From: Lonicera japonica
Taxonomy: Eukaryota; Streptophyta; Magnoliopsida; Dipsacales; Caprifoliaceae
Reading direction: 5' to 3'
NCBI GenBank assembly: GCA_021464415.1
Contig: CM038466.1
Span: forward strand, 52,114,039-52,178,038
Length of the DNA stretch: 64,000 bases
Under the pieces are notes generated by a model. That model worked only from the letters and a program-made list of their open reading frames with translations, did no database searches and was not told the origin of the DNA. Each line of letters opens with the position of its first letter. Position 1 is the first letter of the stretch. The translations under genes were made by a program, and so were the position numbers. Shown one piece after another: positions 34,139-45,760 of the stretch.

Positions 34139-37100
34139 TCAAACCTTATTGTCTAGCTTTTCGTTTACAAGAGGCACTAGCTCCATTCGATTCCGAGGCG
34201 TTCGAGGAGTTCCTGGCCCTTGTTGGGCGAGCATTTGTCTCACGTATCCATAAAATGTACACCCCACTAACGTTATTGTGCATCCGAGCGCGTTCATAGC
34301 TGAGATCGGATTTTGGAATATTAGCCACGATGATGTAACAGCGACTGCAACCTGTGGAGATAGAAACAAGGCACGAAATGAAGAGGTTGTACGCGTTTGA
34401 CTGGCAATGTTTTCCATGAAAAACTTGGAAAATATATACTTTTTCCATGTTTTGGAAGTTTTTCATTGCTTGACTTTCTAGGCGATTCTGATTACAGTTA
34501 ATCCCATGGTACAGATGATGCATAATTCTAGGAATCGGAGGTCTAGATGAAAAAGTCAGGCAATGACAAACTACCATGGGATTAGCTGGAAAGGAGTTCA
34601 AGATGAGATGGAAAAGAGCTCAAAGGCAAAAGGTTCTATTTTAGGTAAAAATAAAGCAGTCAACCAAAAGTTGGAAAATGTGTCATCGTTGCATGGACAC
34701 AGTGCAAATTCTCCAGACAGAAAATAAATACAATCAAACACTTAAATGCTTTTCTATGGAATTTATTGATAATTCAGTATTATTTATTTTAGTTATTTAT
34801 GTTATTTTATTTGTGGGTAGAATCCCACCTTGATAGGGACTCTAGGTTGATTAGGAGTTGTGTTTATTTCCTATATAAGGTGCGTTGTTCTCTTTGTTTA
34901 ATAATGGAATAAGAATAATAGTTCTCTCTAAATTCTATATGGTATCAGAGGTAGGTTAGGAACTCCATATGCCGCCTAGGTACAACTAAAACCCTAGGTC
35001 CGATTAAAACCCTACCAACGCCTAAAACCCTAGCTGCCGCCACTGTTTTTGCTCACTGCCGTGCGTAATAGGTGAGACTTCCCGGAATCAACCACGCAGG
35101 AGTGGTCGGAATAACCAGACGAGCCGAACCCCGAAAGCCACGCCGGAAACCGAAGGCTCACGCGCCCTCACGCGCCACCGTCCCTCTGCGCGTGGATCTC
35201 ACGCGCCGTCAGTCTCCGCCGCGCGTGGAGGCGCGTGAATGCTCCGATTGCTGCCAAATTTTCCAGGTTCAATCGTCCCACTGTTCCGCTGCTTATTATG
35301 GTACTGTTTTGGTCCTGTGGTACTGTTTTGTCATAGTTTTGTGGTACTGTTCCGGTTTGGTACTATTCACTTGGTATAAGGACTGTTCAATTGGTAGTGT
35401 TTTTGGTACTATTCAGATGATTGGTTGGTTTGGCTAGTGTTTTAGTGTTAGTTGCACCAGATTTAGTGTAACGGGCTAGTTTGATTTCTTGCGGTGTTCT
35501 TGTTCAGATTTGGTTTTATTTAGTCCTGAGTTTGTTTAGTTGTGGATCCTCTGGCAATATGCATTATAAACTTGCTATGGTGGGTGAGAATCCGGTAGCG
35601 AATATCAGTCACAAGTTGAACGGAAGAAACTATCTCGCATGGGCACAATCAATGAGGTTGTTTATTTACGGCAAAAGAAAATTAGGTTATGTGAATGATA
35701 GTGCCCGTCACAAGAAGAAGGTTCAGCGATTTCGTGTGTTGGTCTTCTTGGCTGGACTAAACAAGGACCTAGACAAAGTTTGGGGTCGCATTTTAGGCAG
35801 TATACCCTTGCCCACTATCAGAGAGGTATTTTCTGAGGTATATGCTGATTCAGAGCAACAGTCTTTCTCAGAACCACTTCCATTCACAAAGGAACAAATA
35901 GAGCATCTGTGTAAAATGGTTCAAAATCATTCCTTAGGAAACTCTGACTCCTCATGTTCCATAGCTCAGTCAGGTAATACGTTTACAGCTACGATTGCCT
36001 GCATCAAATCCCATAGCAACTGGATATTAGATTCAGGGGCTACTGACCACATGACTGGTAATTCGGAATTTTTTTCTTCATATACTCCGTGTGCAGGGAA
36101 TCAAAAGGTTAAAATTGCTGATGGTTCTTTTGCTGCGGTTGCTGGCAAAGGAACCATAATCGTCTCACCGTCTCTCACTCTTAAAGATGTCTTACATGTC
36201 CCTAATCTATCGTATAATCTTATATCTGTCAGCAAATTAGCTCTTGATCTCAATTGTCAAGTTAACTTTCGGTCTTCTCATTGTGAATTTCAGGATTCAA
36301 ATTCAGGGAAGACAATTGGGGTTGCTAAACAGGATGGGGGTCTTTACTTCCTCAATAATGGGTCTACCTCTGGAAGGCAAGACCGACAAACTTGTTTTAA
36401 TTCTATTTCTGTTTCTAGTGATAGTCAGATTTTGTTATGGCATTATAGGTTAGGACATCCAAACTTTCAGTATTTAAAGCATTTGCTTCCCAAGTTATTT
36501 ATGAATAAAAATTTGCTTAAATTTCGATGTGAATCTTGTGAATTAGCAAAACATCAACGAACGGTTTTTCCGTCTCAACCATATAAGAAATCGCAACCTT
36601 TCACCTTGATTCACAGTGATGTTTGGGGTCCCTCTAGAGTGCCCACTTGGTCTGGCAAACGTTGGTTTGTGACTTTCATTGATGACCACACTAGAGTATG
36701 TTGGGTCTTTCTTTTAAAAGAAAAATCCGAAGTTGGGAGTGTGTTTCAAAACTTTTACACCATGATACACACACAGTTTCAAACCAAAATTCAAATTTTT
36801 CGGAGTGATAATGGGAAGGAATTTTTTAATAAGATGTTAGGGGATTTTTTTGTCAAAAATGGGATAATTCATCAAAGTTCTTGTAATTATACTCCTCAAC
36901 AGAATGGAGTTGCCGAAAGGAAAAATAGACATCTACTTGAAGTTGCTCGTGCTTTAATTTTTCAAACTAAAGTTCCAAAATACCTTTGGGGAGATGCTAT
37001 TTTGACTGCTATTTACCTTATTAATCGGCTTCCAACACGAACTTTGAAATTTAAAGCCCCTATCAAATTGCTTTCTGATCTATTTCCCAACACTCGGTTA

Positions 37101-40100
37101 TTAGGGGATATTCCCTTAAAAATATTTGGAAGTGTTGCCTTTGTTCATAATCATGACCCCAAAAATTCTAAACTTGATCCAAAGGCACACAAATGTATTT
37201 TTGTAGGCTATCCTACAACACAAAAAGGGTATAAATGTTTTGATCCGATTTCCAAGAAATTATACATTTCAATGGATGTTACCTTCTTCGAGGGACAATC
37301 CTATTACAACTCCCATCTTCAGGGGGAGAGCACGAGTGAAGATGGTGGTTGCGTTTTTGATAATCCAGTCGTTGATGTTTTGTATGAACAAGTACCAAAT
37401 TATTTTAATACACAATCTGGGAAAACAAATGAATTAAATATTGAAGATACTTGTGTTGGTAATGGTGAACAACCAGGGTTAGTATCATTCCAAAATCTGA
37501 TTACCGATGGACCAGAGATGTGTGCAAAACGGTATAAAGGTCTTGTTTATTCTAGAAAAAATCCAGAACAAGGAAGGAAAGAAACCATTCCTCTGCAACC
37601 CCAAGAATCCAACCTGGAGGTGGATCATGATACTCAAGATGAGTCTTCCGAGATACCTGAAGGTAGTTCTCAAGCTAATATCGAGTCAACTCAGTCTGAT
37701 CAACTTGATCTCCCTATTGCTCTGAGAAAAGGAGTTAGAGCGTGTACGAAATCTCCCAAATATCCCATTTCGAACTTTGTGTCATATAAAAATATCTCAC
37801 CCTCCTATTCTGCATTTATCTCTCGTGTGTCGAATGTGGTTATTCCTAATAATGTTCAGGATGCTCTAAATGTTCCGGAGTGGAGAGAAGCGGTGTATGA
37901 GGAGATGAGAGCGCTGGAGAAGAATGCTACTTGGGAGAAAGTAAAACTTCCAGAAGGAAAGACAGTTGTTGGTTGTAAATGGGTATTCACTGTGAAGTAT
38001 AACTCAGATGGGTCAGTGGAACGGTACAAGGCTCGTCTGGTGGCTAAAGGCTTCACTCAAACGTATGGAGTCGACTACTCCGAAACATTTTCTCCCGTGG
38101 CAAAATTAAATACAGTTCGAGTTCTCTTATCAGTTGCAGCTAACTTGGACTGGCCTCTGAATCAGTTAGATGTGAAGAATGCCTTCTTGAATGGAAACCT
38201 AGAAGAGGAAGTCTATATGGAACCTCCACCTGGTTTTACTAAAGAATTTGGGTCAAAAATTTGCAAGCTAAAGAAGTCTTTGTATGGCCTTAAACAATCC
38301 TCTAGGGCGTGGTTCGAAAGATTAACGAAGTTCCTCAAGGGCCAAGGATATAATCAAGGGCAGTCTGATCATACTCTCTTCACAAAGACGTCCACAAGAA
38401 ACGAACTTTCTGTTCTCATTGTTTATGTGGATGATATGATTTTGACAGGGGATGATGTTGAAGAAATGAATCGACTGAAGCAAAATCTTGCTAGAGAATT
38501 TGAGATTAAGGATCTTGGTGATCTACGATACTTCCTTGGAATGGAAGTGGCCCGTTCAAAAAGTGGTATTGTCGTATCACAACGGAAATATATTTTGGAT
38601 CTGCTGTCAGAAACTGGGATGAGTGGGTGTAAGCCATCGGATACTCCCATAGAACTGGGTACCAAGCTAGGAGATGTTAAAGATGGTGTTCCAGTCGAAA
38701 CAGGGAGATACCAAAGGTTAGTTGGGAAACTAATCTACTTGTCTCATACGCGCCCTGACATTGCTTTCGCTGTGAGCATGGTTAGTCAGTTCATGCACTC
38801 ACCATGTGAAGAGCATCTAGAGGCTGTGTATCGTATTCTTCGTTACCTCAAAGGCTCCCCAGGGAAAGGTCTGTTCTTCAGGAAGAACGATAAAAGAGGG
38901 ATAGAGGTGTATACCGATGCTGATTGGGCTGGCTCGGTTACTGATAGACGGTCCACGTCTGGTTACTGTACGTTTCTTTGGGGCAACTTGGTTACATGGA
39001 GAAGCAAGAAGCAAAATGTTGTCGCTAGAAGCAGTGCAGAAGCTGAGTTTAGATCAATGGCTCAAGGAGTATGTGAGGTCCTTTGGCTACAAAGGGTCTT
39101 AGAGGAACTCAAACGGCCAATAAGTCTTCCGATGAAGCTATATTGCGATAACAAGGCTGCTATCAGTATTGCCCACAATCCGGTCTTACATGATAGGACA
39201 AAACATGTTGAGATTGATAGGCACTTCATCAAAGAGAAACTAGAAGGTGGAATTATATGTACTCCCTTTGTTCCGTCTAATCAACAAGTTGCAGATATTT
39301 TGACCAAGGGCCTGTTAAGGCAACCGTTCGAATTTCAAGTGAGCAAGTTGGGCATGACGGATATCTTCGCACCAACTTGAGGGGGAGTATTGATAATTCA
39401 GTATTATTTATTTTAGTTATTTATGTTATTTTATTTGTGGGTAGAATCCCACCTTGATAGGGACTCTAGGTTGATTAGGAGTTGTGTTTATTTCCTATAT
39501 AAGGTGCGTTGTTCTCTTTGTTTAATAATGGAATAAGAATAATAGTTCTCTCTAAATTCTATAGAATTCAATTGCCTAGAAAAAGAATTGTCTAGATATT
39601 AAGCATTTAGTACCCTAATTCCATGTTTGGCGGTGTTTGAATGCATACTTTTTTCATGAAGTGGTTTCCAGAGTACAACTTGGTTCAACCTAATTTTCAT
39701 TTTTTCCATGTACAAGAAAAGAAACCTTGTAAACCCCATTGTTCGCAGAGAGAGCAATAGTGTGGCTGTCAATTGGTTAAATTTGCTCTAAATGTTGATG
39801 ACTATGTTTCTTGGTTAGATTAGGCCCAATTTCTTGTTACCTCTCCTCCTTGTGGATGTACCCCTTCTGCTTCTTATAATGAATTTATCTCTCTTAAAAA
39901 AAAAGAATAATTAAATAAACCTTTCAATACTCCATCCTCTTCAAAGTAAGAGCGCCCCACTTTCCTTTTCAAGGTGTCTTAAAGTAAGTGTCCTCTTTCC
40001 CTCTAGTGCCTACTAAATCTCACCATAAAAAACTAGTATTTTTGCTATTGATTAGGTTGGTATTAGTATTACAATACAAACTACTCCCTTCTCTCAAATT

Positions 40101-43100
40101 TAGAGTTCTTTTCATAACATATGTACCAAAACTCAATATAGGAAACAAGTTTTGTTCTAAACCATTAATTGTGATGAAATAGCATATTCTTAAAGAGAGA
40201 GAGAGAGAGAGTAAAATGAGGACTCTTGATTAGGGATGGAGGGAGTACCAAAGTCAGACTACTCTGGGTTTGATGAATGTTACCACAACTAATCCTTTCA
40301 TTGTAATGACTAATGGTTAAGCTAATGTCATTGCTCTCTCCCTTCCTTGAGAAGAAGGGTAATTATGAAAGGAGGTTATATTTCTTAATATGGTTGACTT
40401 CCAATCTGGGACTCATATTTTCCAGCACAATGGACTGATCACAACATTTCATGAATTGTTCACCAATAGTTTATATACACAATGACGTGTATTTAATGCG
40501 GCTCACGCTTTTGCGGCTCACGCGTCAAGTGTAGTTGGTTTGGTGTCGTGGGGTGTTAATGTCCCTGATTGGCTTAAGGTGCCTATTTGTTTTGATTGCC
40601 CAGCTTAATTAAATTCTGTCTTTCAAAAAAAAGAATATGGGAGGCTATATCTCAGTAATAATGATCATCTTCATGGCAAAGGGTTAACAACAATATATAC
40701 GTAAAGAAAAGGATAAATGTAGGACTAAAAGAAATTGAACTTCTTACCTTGAGATTTCCAGCAACATTAAATGTGACAGCAGTTGTAGAGTGGATCACAT
40801 AAAAGATAGAAAAGTTAAGGCAGAAAGCCATCACTCCAGATCCGAAAATGATAACTAGGGACGAGAAGAGGGAGGAGCATGTTTGAAACCATTCCAGAAC
40901 CCCATATCCTTCAAGTACGAGTGCAGGTCCAGCCAATATCATAGTTGCAAAAGGTGCCATGTAGTACACTGTATTTATACTAAGAATACATTCAAATAAG
41001 AAATTGATCAGCACCCGATAGTGAAATAACATATCCTACTAGATAGAGAGAGAACCAAAAGTGGAAACATATCGCCGTTTAAAGTATTAGAATGACATTG
41101 AGCAAGTGGGTTGCCCTAGGGGTAAGTATCCCCCACTTGAATTTCACCTCAGAATTTCCAACACTGAATTGATGTATCACGAAGATATAGGAAACTTCAT
41201 AAGTATGATACGGAAGGATAATACGGTGATCTAAATAAAAAAGTTCGGATACGGCGAGGATGCAGTGATGCAATGATATATATAACTGTACATACATGTG
41301 AACTTTACAATAATATTAAGCATACTAATGAGTAACAGCTTTAATACAAATAGAACAAAAAACACTAATAAACTAACTTTTACTCTTTCAAATATATTTA
41401 TTTGTTTAATCTAAACCATTTACTTTAATACCTTCTCAACTTTTTAGAAAATGTCAAATAACCACACCAGTATCCATGCCTTACGTAAAAGTAGTTATTC
41501 AATAAGTCAACTGATACTTATTTGGAGTGTCGCATAGTCACATGTGTATCAGGACGTATCCAATTCCATTACTCTATTTGTGAAAATGGTGATATATATG
41601 TGCGGCTTAGGCTATAACTTATCAAATCAAGTGATTTTAATCATATACTATCAACACAACCAAGGTATAATTTTGTTCTCATTTTTTGGATTCAATAGAA
41701 ACAACCTAACGAATCACGAGGAAACTTGAGCAAAGTCCTAGTGAAAAACATAGTTACTTAAAAACTAAATTGTTGTAGCCAAAACGATTGAAGCATTGAT
41801 GAGATATGGTTTTTCAAAAACATGCATCAGAAATCTCTAGTAAAGTTATTTTTTAACTCTTTTTCTAATAAAAATAAAATATAAGGAAGAATGAAAGCTC
41901 AACAGAGATTCTAAGAATTTGGGGAAGTAAATAAAGAGAATATAGTGAAACGGTATCCAACTGCTCTCTCTAAAGTTGCTACTTGGGCCTCCTACCTAGA
42001 ACCTTTTTGACAAATGTTTATTGTTGATTAAATTTCATTGTAAAAGTTTACTTGATTTAAAAGGCGCCAAGAAACATTGGTCCAACTCATTTACAAGAAA
42101 GAGCCCATTTGAAGCAAAACAAAAAATTCTCTCTCAAAAGGAAACTCTAATAGACGTTCGTGCATCCACGTAAACCTCAATGGGAAAAAAAGAAACACTC
42201 AACAAAACAACATAACATGGAAAGAGCTATATGTAAGGAAATCTCAACTCCCACTTAAGAACTCCTTTCACTTCCCACCCTCCCCCGAGCAACACACAAG
42301 CACCTGTTTTCTTTCATTAGCAGAGAGAGGACGAGAGAGAACCTGTCAAACTTGTAGCCATGCAAAAGGGACTCTGCAAGGATAGTCTTTGTTGAAGTAG
42401 CAAGACAGCCAAACAATGCAGCACAAAATCCTAACATGTTAAAACTAAGCTCTGTAATAGAGGCGAGAAGAATTCCTCCAACAATGGGAATCAATGACAC
42501 CCAAATTCGCCAGTCAAAGTATTTTCTCCATACAAGCCACTGTAGAATGACTGTTTAAAGTGCCATATGATAATCAGATCAGGTGTAAAATAGAGAGAGA
42601 AAGAAAACAATAAATCACGTAAGTACGTATATCTGAACCTAACCTGTTGTCGCAGGGGTAAACGACTTTATGGTTTGCATAAATGAAACAGGAATATACC
42701 GTAAACTCACATTCCCCAACACTATGTTAATACAAAACACAAATGACATAGGAAAAATCCTTCTCCAACGATCTTGAGGATCAACCACGATAAGTGGCTT
42801 AAGCTTCATTACGTTGATTACCAAGTACGCACCAATGGCCGAGCATATGAAGTGTATACATGAGACTGTCAAAGGGAATTTGAAATCTAGTTTCTGTAAA
42901 ATAAATTTACTTCAGAATTTTACATGCCACAATGATAATCGCATAATAACATACAAATAGAAAGTTAATGGAAACCAAATTAAAAATAAATTATCATATT
43001 CAATAATACTTATAAAGCAAAAGCTGGCACTTTGGTGCATATGCAGAAGCTCATTTAAAGGACATGAATTTAAGGAGACAAATGAAATGTGTATCAGTGA

Positions 43101-45437
43101 CGGATAAGTTCATAATCATCTCTTTCACCATTCCAGGTTCAAAAGACAACTATTCACCAGCAGTCTCACAAAGACGTCTCTGAAGTTTATGTTTTTAATA
43201 GTAAACCAAGACTTGTATTGCTAATTGTGCACAAAGTGTGGGAGGACGATGTCCACCAACAGTACATCTCCACTTAACAAAACATAGTTACATGCAAAGA
43301 GGAGAATAATCAGCAAACAAACTGTGCAAATACACTCCTATTTTAACATTTTACATCCCTCCAATTATGCACGATATCTTCTTCTATTTGGAAATCCTTA
43401 TTTATCTAATAATAGAACTTGATTCTCTCCCACAGCAATTCCTTTTCTTATTCTTTCGCCTCATAAATCCTTTGATTTCTTTCTAGACATATTAGCTAAA
43501 AGACAGCTGCCTTTACACATCCCCATAGACATCTAATTTCGACAACTTAACTTCAAGAGTGATATCCATCAACGAAAATCCTGCACCTGTTCTTCAAAGT
43601 GCCCAACTAAAGCCGAATTGAATGCATACCTTTGCCCAAATGAAACTTGAATAAGAACAATGTAGTAGGATATGGTCCAACGTTCCTAGGCCTTTTAACA
43701 GAACAGACAACAGGACAATGTTTAGGTCTTCTATTTTGCAATAAATCACATATTAACCCCCATGTGCAACTAACCATGTGAATACTTGGAATAATGGCCA
43801 CGTGACATGTAGCCAAAACCAGTTGCTTAAAAAATAACATTTAACCTCAATCTAGACGCATTTGATGTAGCATTCACCAAATATAAGTTATAAAATCAGA
43901 TCTTTTACATTTCAAAGAAAGTAAAATTGTTGAAACAATTTACGTCACTAACATTAACATAACTAATAACCTAAATAGTCGTCAACAACCATAGCTTGTA
44001 CCAAGACAAAGGCCTACATAGTTATGATCCAATAAACTAATGGTGTTGGCATGTTGCTATTACTAAAGCAGTTTTTTGGCTACCACAAAAGCAATGATGC
44101 ATTAAGTTATTTTAAATTACGCTTACAGAAGAATCCATTGCTTTTGCAGAAGCCAAATCTACTCTGGCAATGGCATTACCCTAAATCAAAGAGGTTATGG
44201 GGTCCACCGCTAAAATTGCCAAAGATTGTATGGGTTGCCATGGACAAATAGTACTCGACAATCGATAACTTTCTGGCTGCACCTAAACACAGACGATTCA
44301 GACAAACACTAGAGCTGATAATGCAAGCATGTCGATCACAAGTCAATCCTCATCTTCTCTATCACTTCTCTTCCAGCAAATTATGCCTTTACTGCCTTGG
44401 CCCAAAAAACTACTCTTTCTATTACAAGGTTTAAGGCCAATTTTTTTCCACTTTCTGTAGGTAGAGCATACTATTAGAAAAGAAACAAACCTAAATACAT
44501 TACAAACTTAATACTAATTTCTATATTTTTAAAGAAAAAAAGGTGGCGAAAGGGTGGACGAGCACTAGTATATTAAAATCAAACCTAATCTCTCATATTA
44601 ATACAATAATATTCTGATTTCAACAAAGTAGGGGAAAACAGAGGAACATAAAGCCAATCTTATTGATTATAAGAAATTGACAATATAACAAATCTCCATA
44701 CTCTTATATTTACTATTTAAATTCTGCATGATTAAGGAACAACGAACAACAACTTACGCAGTGTTTGTTTTTACCTCTCAATACCGAGGACAATTCCATT
44801 CAATATTAAGAGTTACAAATGGTGCTTGTTTTTTAGCCTCTTAATACCGAATTGGATTCAAAATTCAGTAATCAACATTAAGAGGTGTGTCCTGTACTGA
44901 ATGCTTATTTTAACTTTAATAAAATTTTATTCCGATGGCTCCCTATTCTTTTCATTATATTTATCATAATAACAAACGTAAATTTGTAAAGTAATATCTA
45001 TTCAGCATTCACGGTCAAATAAAAGCAAACCCATATTCAAAAGCTTCCGTTAAGCATTCAGTGTTCCGCAATCAGACCCTCACATCAACATGAAACCAAC
45101 AAAAAAAGGAAATCCAGCAAACCAGTAACACATATACAATCATCACAGTACATGTTTACGCGCACAAAAATATGTATGTTTATATATATCTATATAATAA
45201 GGGGCATGCCTTTTGAATTCTTTTATCGTGGTTGAAATTAAATATGCTTTTTGAATGGTGACATAATATACATATATACACAAAAGAGATTACATGGAAA
45301 ACAAAAAAGAGAATAAACAGAGATACCTGAAAAATCCATTTGTTCATGATGATAACGGTAACATTGAACATCCACCATTGAAGAATGGAGAGGATTGATC
45401 GAACAGCGCTCCACTGACACAACCGATTCTCCTCCAT
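34139..45437 (-). CDS. Golgi nucleotide-sugar transporter, UDP-GALT1/GONST5-like, five exons
   Basis: Exons in coding order are 45437-45327, 42893-42644, 42550-42343, 40979-40748 and 34351-34139. All introns are GT-AG and the phases join to a 337-residue frame ending at TAA/TAG-type stop at 34139. The protein is a drug/metabolite-superfamily transporter with about ten membrane helices and no long soluble domain. Diagnostic stretches are LQWWMFNVTVIIMNKWIFQ (19-37), SFVFCINIVLGNVSLRYIPV, FMQTIKSFTPATT (108-120), GGILLASITELSFNMLGF, FYVIHSTTAVTFNVAGNLK (249-267) and a Pro/Thr-rich cytosolic tail (PGTPRTPRNRMELVPL). This closely follows Arabidopsis UDP-GALT1 and GONST5, which exchange nucleotide sugars for UMP across the Golgi membrane; the exact sugar cannot be read here. 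The start is the first ATG after a CT-rich leader. The last intron is 6.4 kb because of an antisense copia insertion, yet its splice sites are intact. Confidence 0.92.
34764..34939 (+). repeat. 5' LTR of the intronic copia element
   Basis: It starts TATTGATAATTC and ends AAATTCTATA, so the termini are not the usual TG/CA. The boundaries are set by the LTR-LTR match, by the GAATT target duplication and by the primer site that follows at once. A TATATAAG promoter box lies at 34872-34879, and AATAATGGAATAAG downstream may carry the polyadenylation signal. Confidence 0.92.
34940..34952 (+). promoter_or_regulatory. Primer-binding site of the intronic copia element
   Basis: TGGTATCAGAGG follows the LTR with no gap, as for initiator-Met tRNA priming. 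Downstream, the leader (34953-35480) has three AAAACCCTA motifs (34987-35032) and a GC-rich CACGCGCC stretch near 35159-35240. The 121-codon frame there is not recognised and is probably not a gene. Confidence 0.85.
35481..39380 (+). CDS. Copia gag-pol polyprotein with shortened gag
   Basis: The open frame is 1299 codons with no stop. Its first ATG is 35481, but gag-like sequence begins at MVGENPVANISHKLNGRNYL (ATG about 35577), which may be the real start. In order: a gag N-terminus (NYLAWAQSMRLFI), a gag C-terminal piece (FLAGLNKDLDKVWGRILG), protease DSGATDHMTG near residue 183, the integrase zinc domain (WHYRLGHPNF near 319, CESCELAKH), the integrase core with HSDVWGP (about 378), RSDNGKEF (about 440) and YTPQQNGVAERKN (about 470), reverse transcriptase with YVDDM near 981, and RNase H with YTDADWAG near 1143 and ADILTKGLLRQ near the end. 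All pol active-site motifs are present. Gag lacks most of the capsid region and the CCHC zinc knuckle expected before protease, which suggests internal deletions that kept the frame. The element probably depends on other copies for particle formation. Confidence 0.9.
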   Translation: MISCGVLVQIWFYLVLSLFSCGSSGNMHYKLAMVGENPVANISHKLNGRNYLAWAQSMRLFIYGKRKLGYVNDSARHKKKVQRFRVLVFLAGLNKDLDKVWGRILGSIPLPTIREVFSEVYADSEQQSFSEPLPFTKEQIEHLCKMVQNHSLGNSDSSCSIAQSGNTFTATIACIKSHSNWILDSGATDHMTGNSEFFSSYTPCAGNQKVKIADGSFAAVAGKGTIIVSPSLTLKDVLHVPNLSYNLISVSKLALDLNCQVNFRSSHCEFQDSNSGKTIGVAKQDGGLYFLNNGSTSGRQDRQTCFNSISVSSDSQILLWHYRLGHPNFQYLKHLLPKLFMNKNLLKFRCESCELAKHQRTVFPSQPYKKSQPFTLIHSDVWGPSRVPTWSGKRWFVTFIDDHTRVCWVFLLKEKSEVGSVFQNFYTMIHTQFQTKIQIFRSDNGKEFFNKMLGDFFVKNGIIHQSSCNYTPQQNGVAERKNRHLLEVARALIFQTKVPKYLWGDAILTAIYLINRLPTRTLKFKAPIKLLSDLFPNTRLLGDIPLKIFGSVAFVHNHDPKNSKLDPKAHKCIFVGYPTTQKGYKCFDPISKKLYISMDVTFFEGQSYYNSHLQGESTSEDGGCVFDNPVVDVLYEQVPNYFNTQSGKTNELNIEDTCVGNGEQPGLVSFQNLITDGPEMCAKRYKGLVYSRKNPEQGRKETIPLQPQESNLEVDHDTQDESSEIPEGSSQANIESTQSDQLDLPIALRKGVRACTKSPKYPISNFVSYKNISPSYSAFISRVSNVVIPNNVQDALNVPEWREAVYEEMRALEKNATWEKVKLPEGKTVVGCKWVFTVKYNSDGSVERYKARLVAKGFTQTYGVDYSETFSPVAKLNTVRVLLSVAANLDWPLNQLDVKNAFLNGNLEEEVYMEPPPGFTKEFGSKICKLKKSLYGLKQSSRAWFERLTKFLKGQGYNQGQSDHTLFTKTSTRNELSVLIVYVDDMILTGDDVEEMNRLKQNLAREFEIKDLGDLRYFLGMEVARSKSGIVVSQRKYILDLLSETGMSGCKPSDTPIELGTKLGDVKDGVPVETGRYQRLVGKLIYLSHTRPDIAFAVSMVSQFMHSPCEEHLEAVYRILRYLKGSPGKGLFFRKNDKRGIEVYTDADWAGSVTDRRSTSGYCTFLWGNLVTWRSKKQNVVARSSAEAEFRSMAQGVCEVLWLQRVLEELKRPISLPMKLYCDNKAAISIAHNPVLHDRTKHVEIDRHFIKEKLEGGIICTPFVPSNQQVADILTKGLLRQPFEFQVSKLGMTDIFAPT
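39377..39387 (+). promoter_or_regulatory. Polypurine tract of the intronic copia element
   Basis: TTGAGGGGGAG overlaps the pol stop codon and ends at the 3' LTR start. Confidence 0.85.
39388..39563 (+). repeat. 3' LTR of the intronic copia element
   Basis: It appears identical to 34764-34939 over 176 bp and is followed by the GAATT target duplication. Confidence 0.93.
40490..40635 (+). mobile_element. 3' end of a 5'-truncated LINE in the transporter intron
   Basis: A plus-strand frame reads AHAFAAHASSVV, then VNVPDWLKVPICFDCPA and a stop at 40606-40608, like the C-terminal end of a plant LINE ORF2/RNase H. A short tail and an A run (40624-40632) follow. No target duplication was identified. 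Just upstream, 40240-40400 carries a GCTCTCTCCCTTCCTTGAGAAG piece of repeat family 2, and 39860-39905 has a second A-tailed stretch that may be another LINE end. Confidence 0.5.
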
Positions 45438-45760
45438 TTTTTTATCTTTTTGTTCTTCTCAGAATTCAATTACAGATCAGCCAATTGATGCATAAAAACG
45501 AAACCAAGTTATTCAATTGTTTAGAGAGAGAGGGGAATGGGAGGGAGGGGTAGCTAGAGAGAGAAGGAAAGTGTAGAGATAGAGAGAGAGAAAAAGTGAG
45601 AAGCCCTAATTAAGGCTCATCTAAGGTGTGATGTGTCTTTCTTTCATCTCTCGTATTTCATTTCTCCTTCACGCCATAATCGCCGTTTCGGCTATTTTTG
45701 GTTAGAGTAGTAGTAGTAGTCCCACGCGCATGCACCTATAATCATCTCTCTCTTTACAAG
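45438..45760 (-). promoter_or_regulatory. 5' leader and promoter region of the transporter gene
   Basis: The minus strand upstream of the ATG is rich in CT/TTC runs (plus-strand GAGAGAGAG at about 45521-45600), as is common in plant 5' leaders. No clear TATA box is seen, so transcription may start from a CT-rich initiator. From 45761 to 47269 there is no gene; the 46350-46530 stretch repeats short motifs such as TTATTTTAGTCACTTTATTTTAAT twice. Confidence 0.45.

Larger units (their letters stand above)
34764..39563 (+). mobile_element. Young, nearly complete Ty1/copia element in the last intron of the transporter
   Basis: It is 4800 bp with two 176-bp LTRs that look identical base for base. 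Target duplications are GAATT at 34759-34763 and 39564-39568. It has an initiator-Met type primer site, one long gag-pol frame and a purine tract. It runs opposite to the host gene. Identical LTRs mean recent insertion. The gag part is shortened, so movement may have needed capsid protein from another copy. Confidence 0.95.

Noticed and set aside
35072..35437. 121-codon Arg/Pro-rich ORF ahead of the copia polyprotein
   Set aside because: It lies in the GC-rich leader of the retrotransposon and has no motif; basic composition follows from the CACGCGCC repeats.
41080..41300. 72-codon ORF and a GGGTTGCCCTAGGGGTAAG stretch in the transporter intron
   Set aside because: No similarity or pol III boxes could be supported; probably plain intron sequence.
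45180..45437. 85-residue protein from transporter exon 1 reading on
   Set aside because: Everything after KWIFQ is intron 1; a GT donor at 45326 and matching exon 2 give the full protein.
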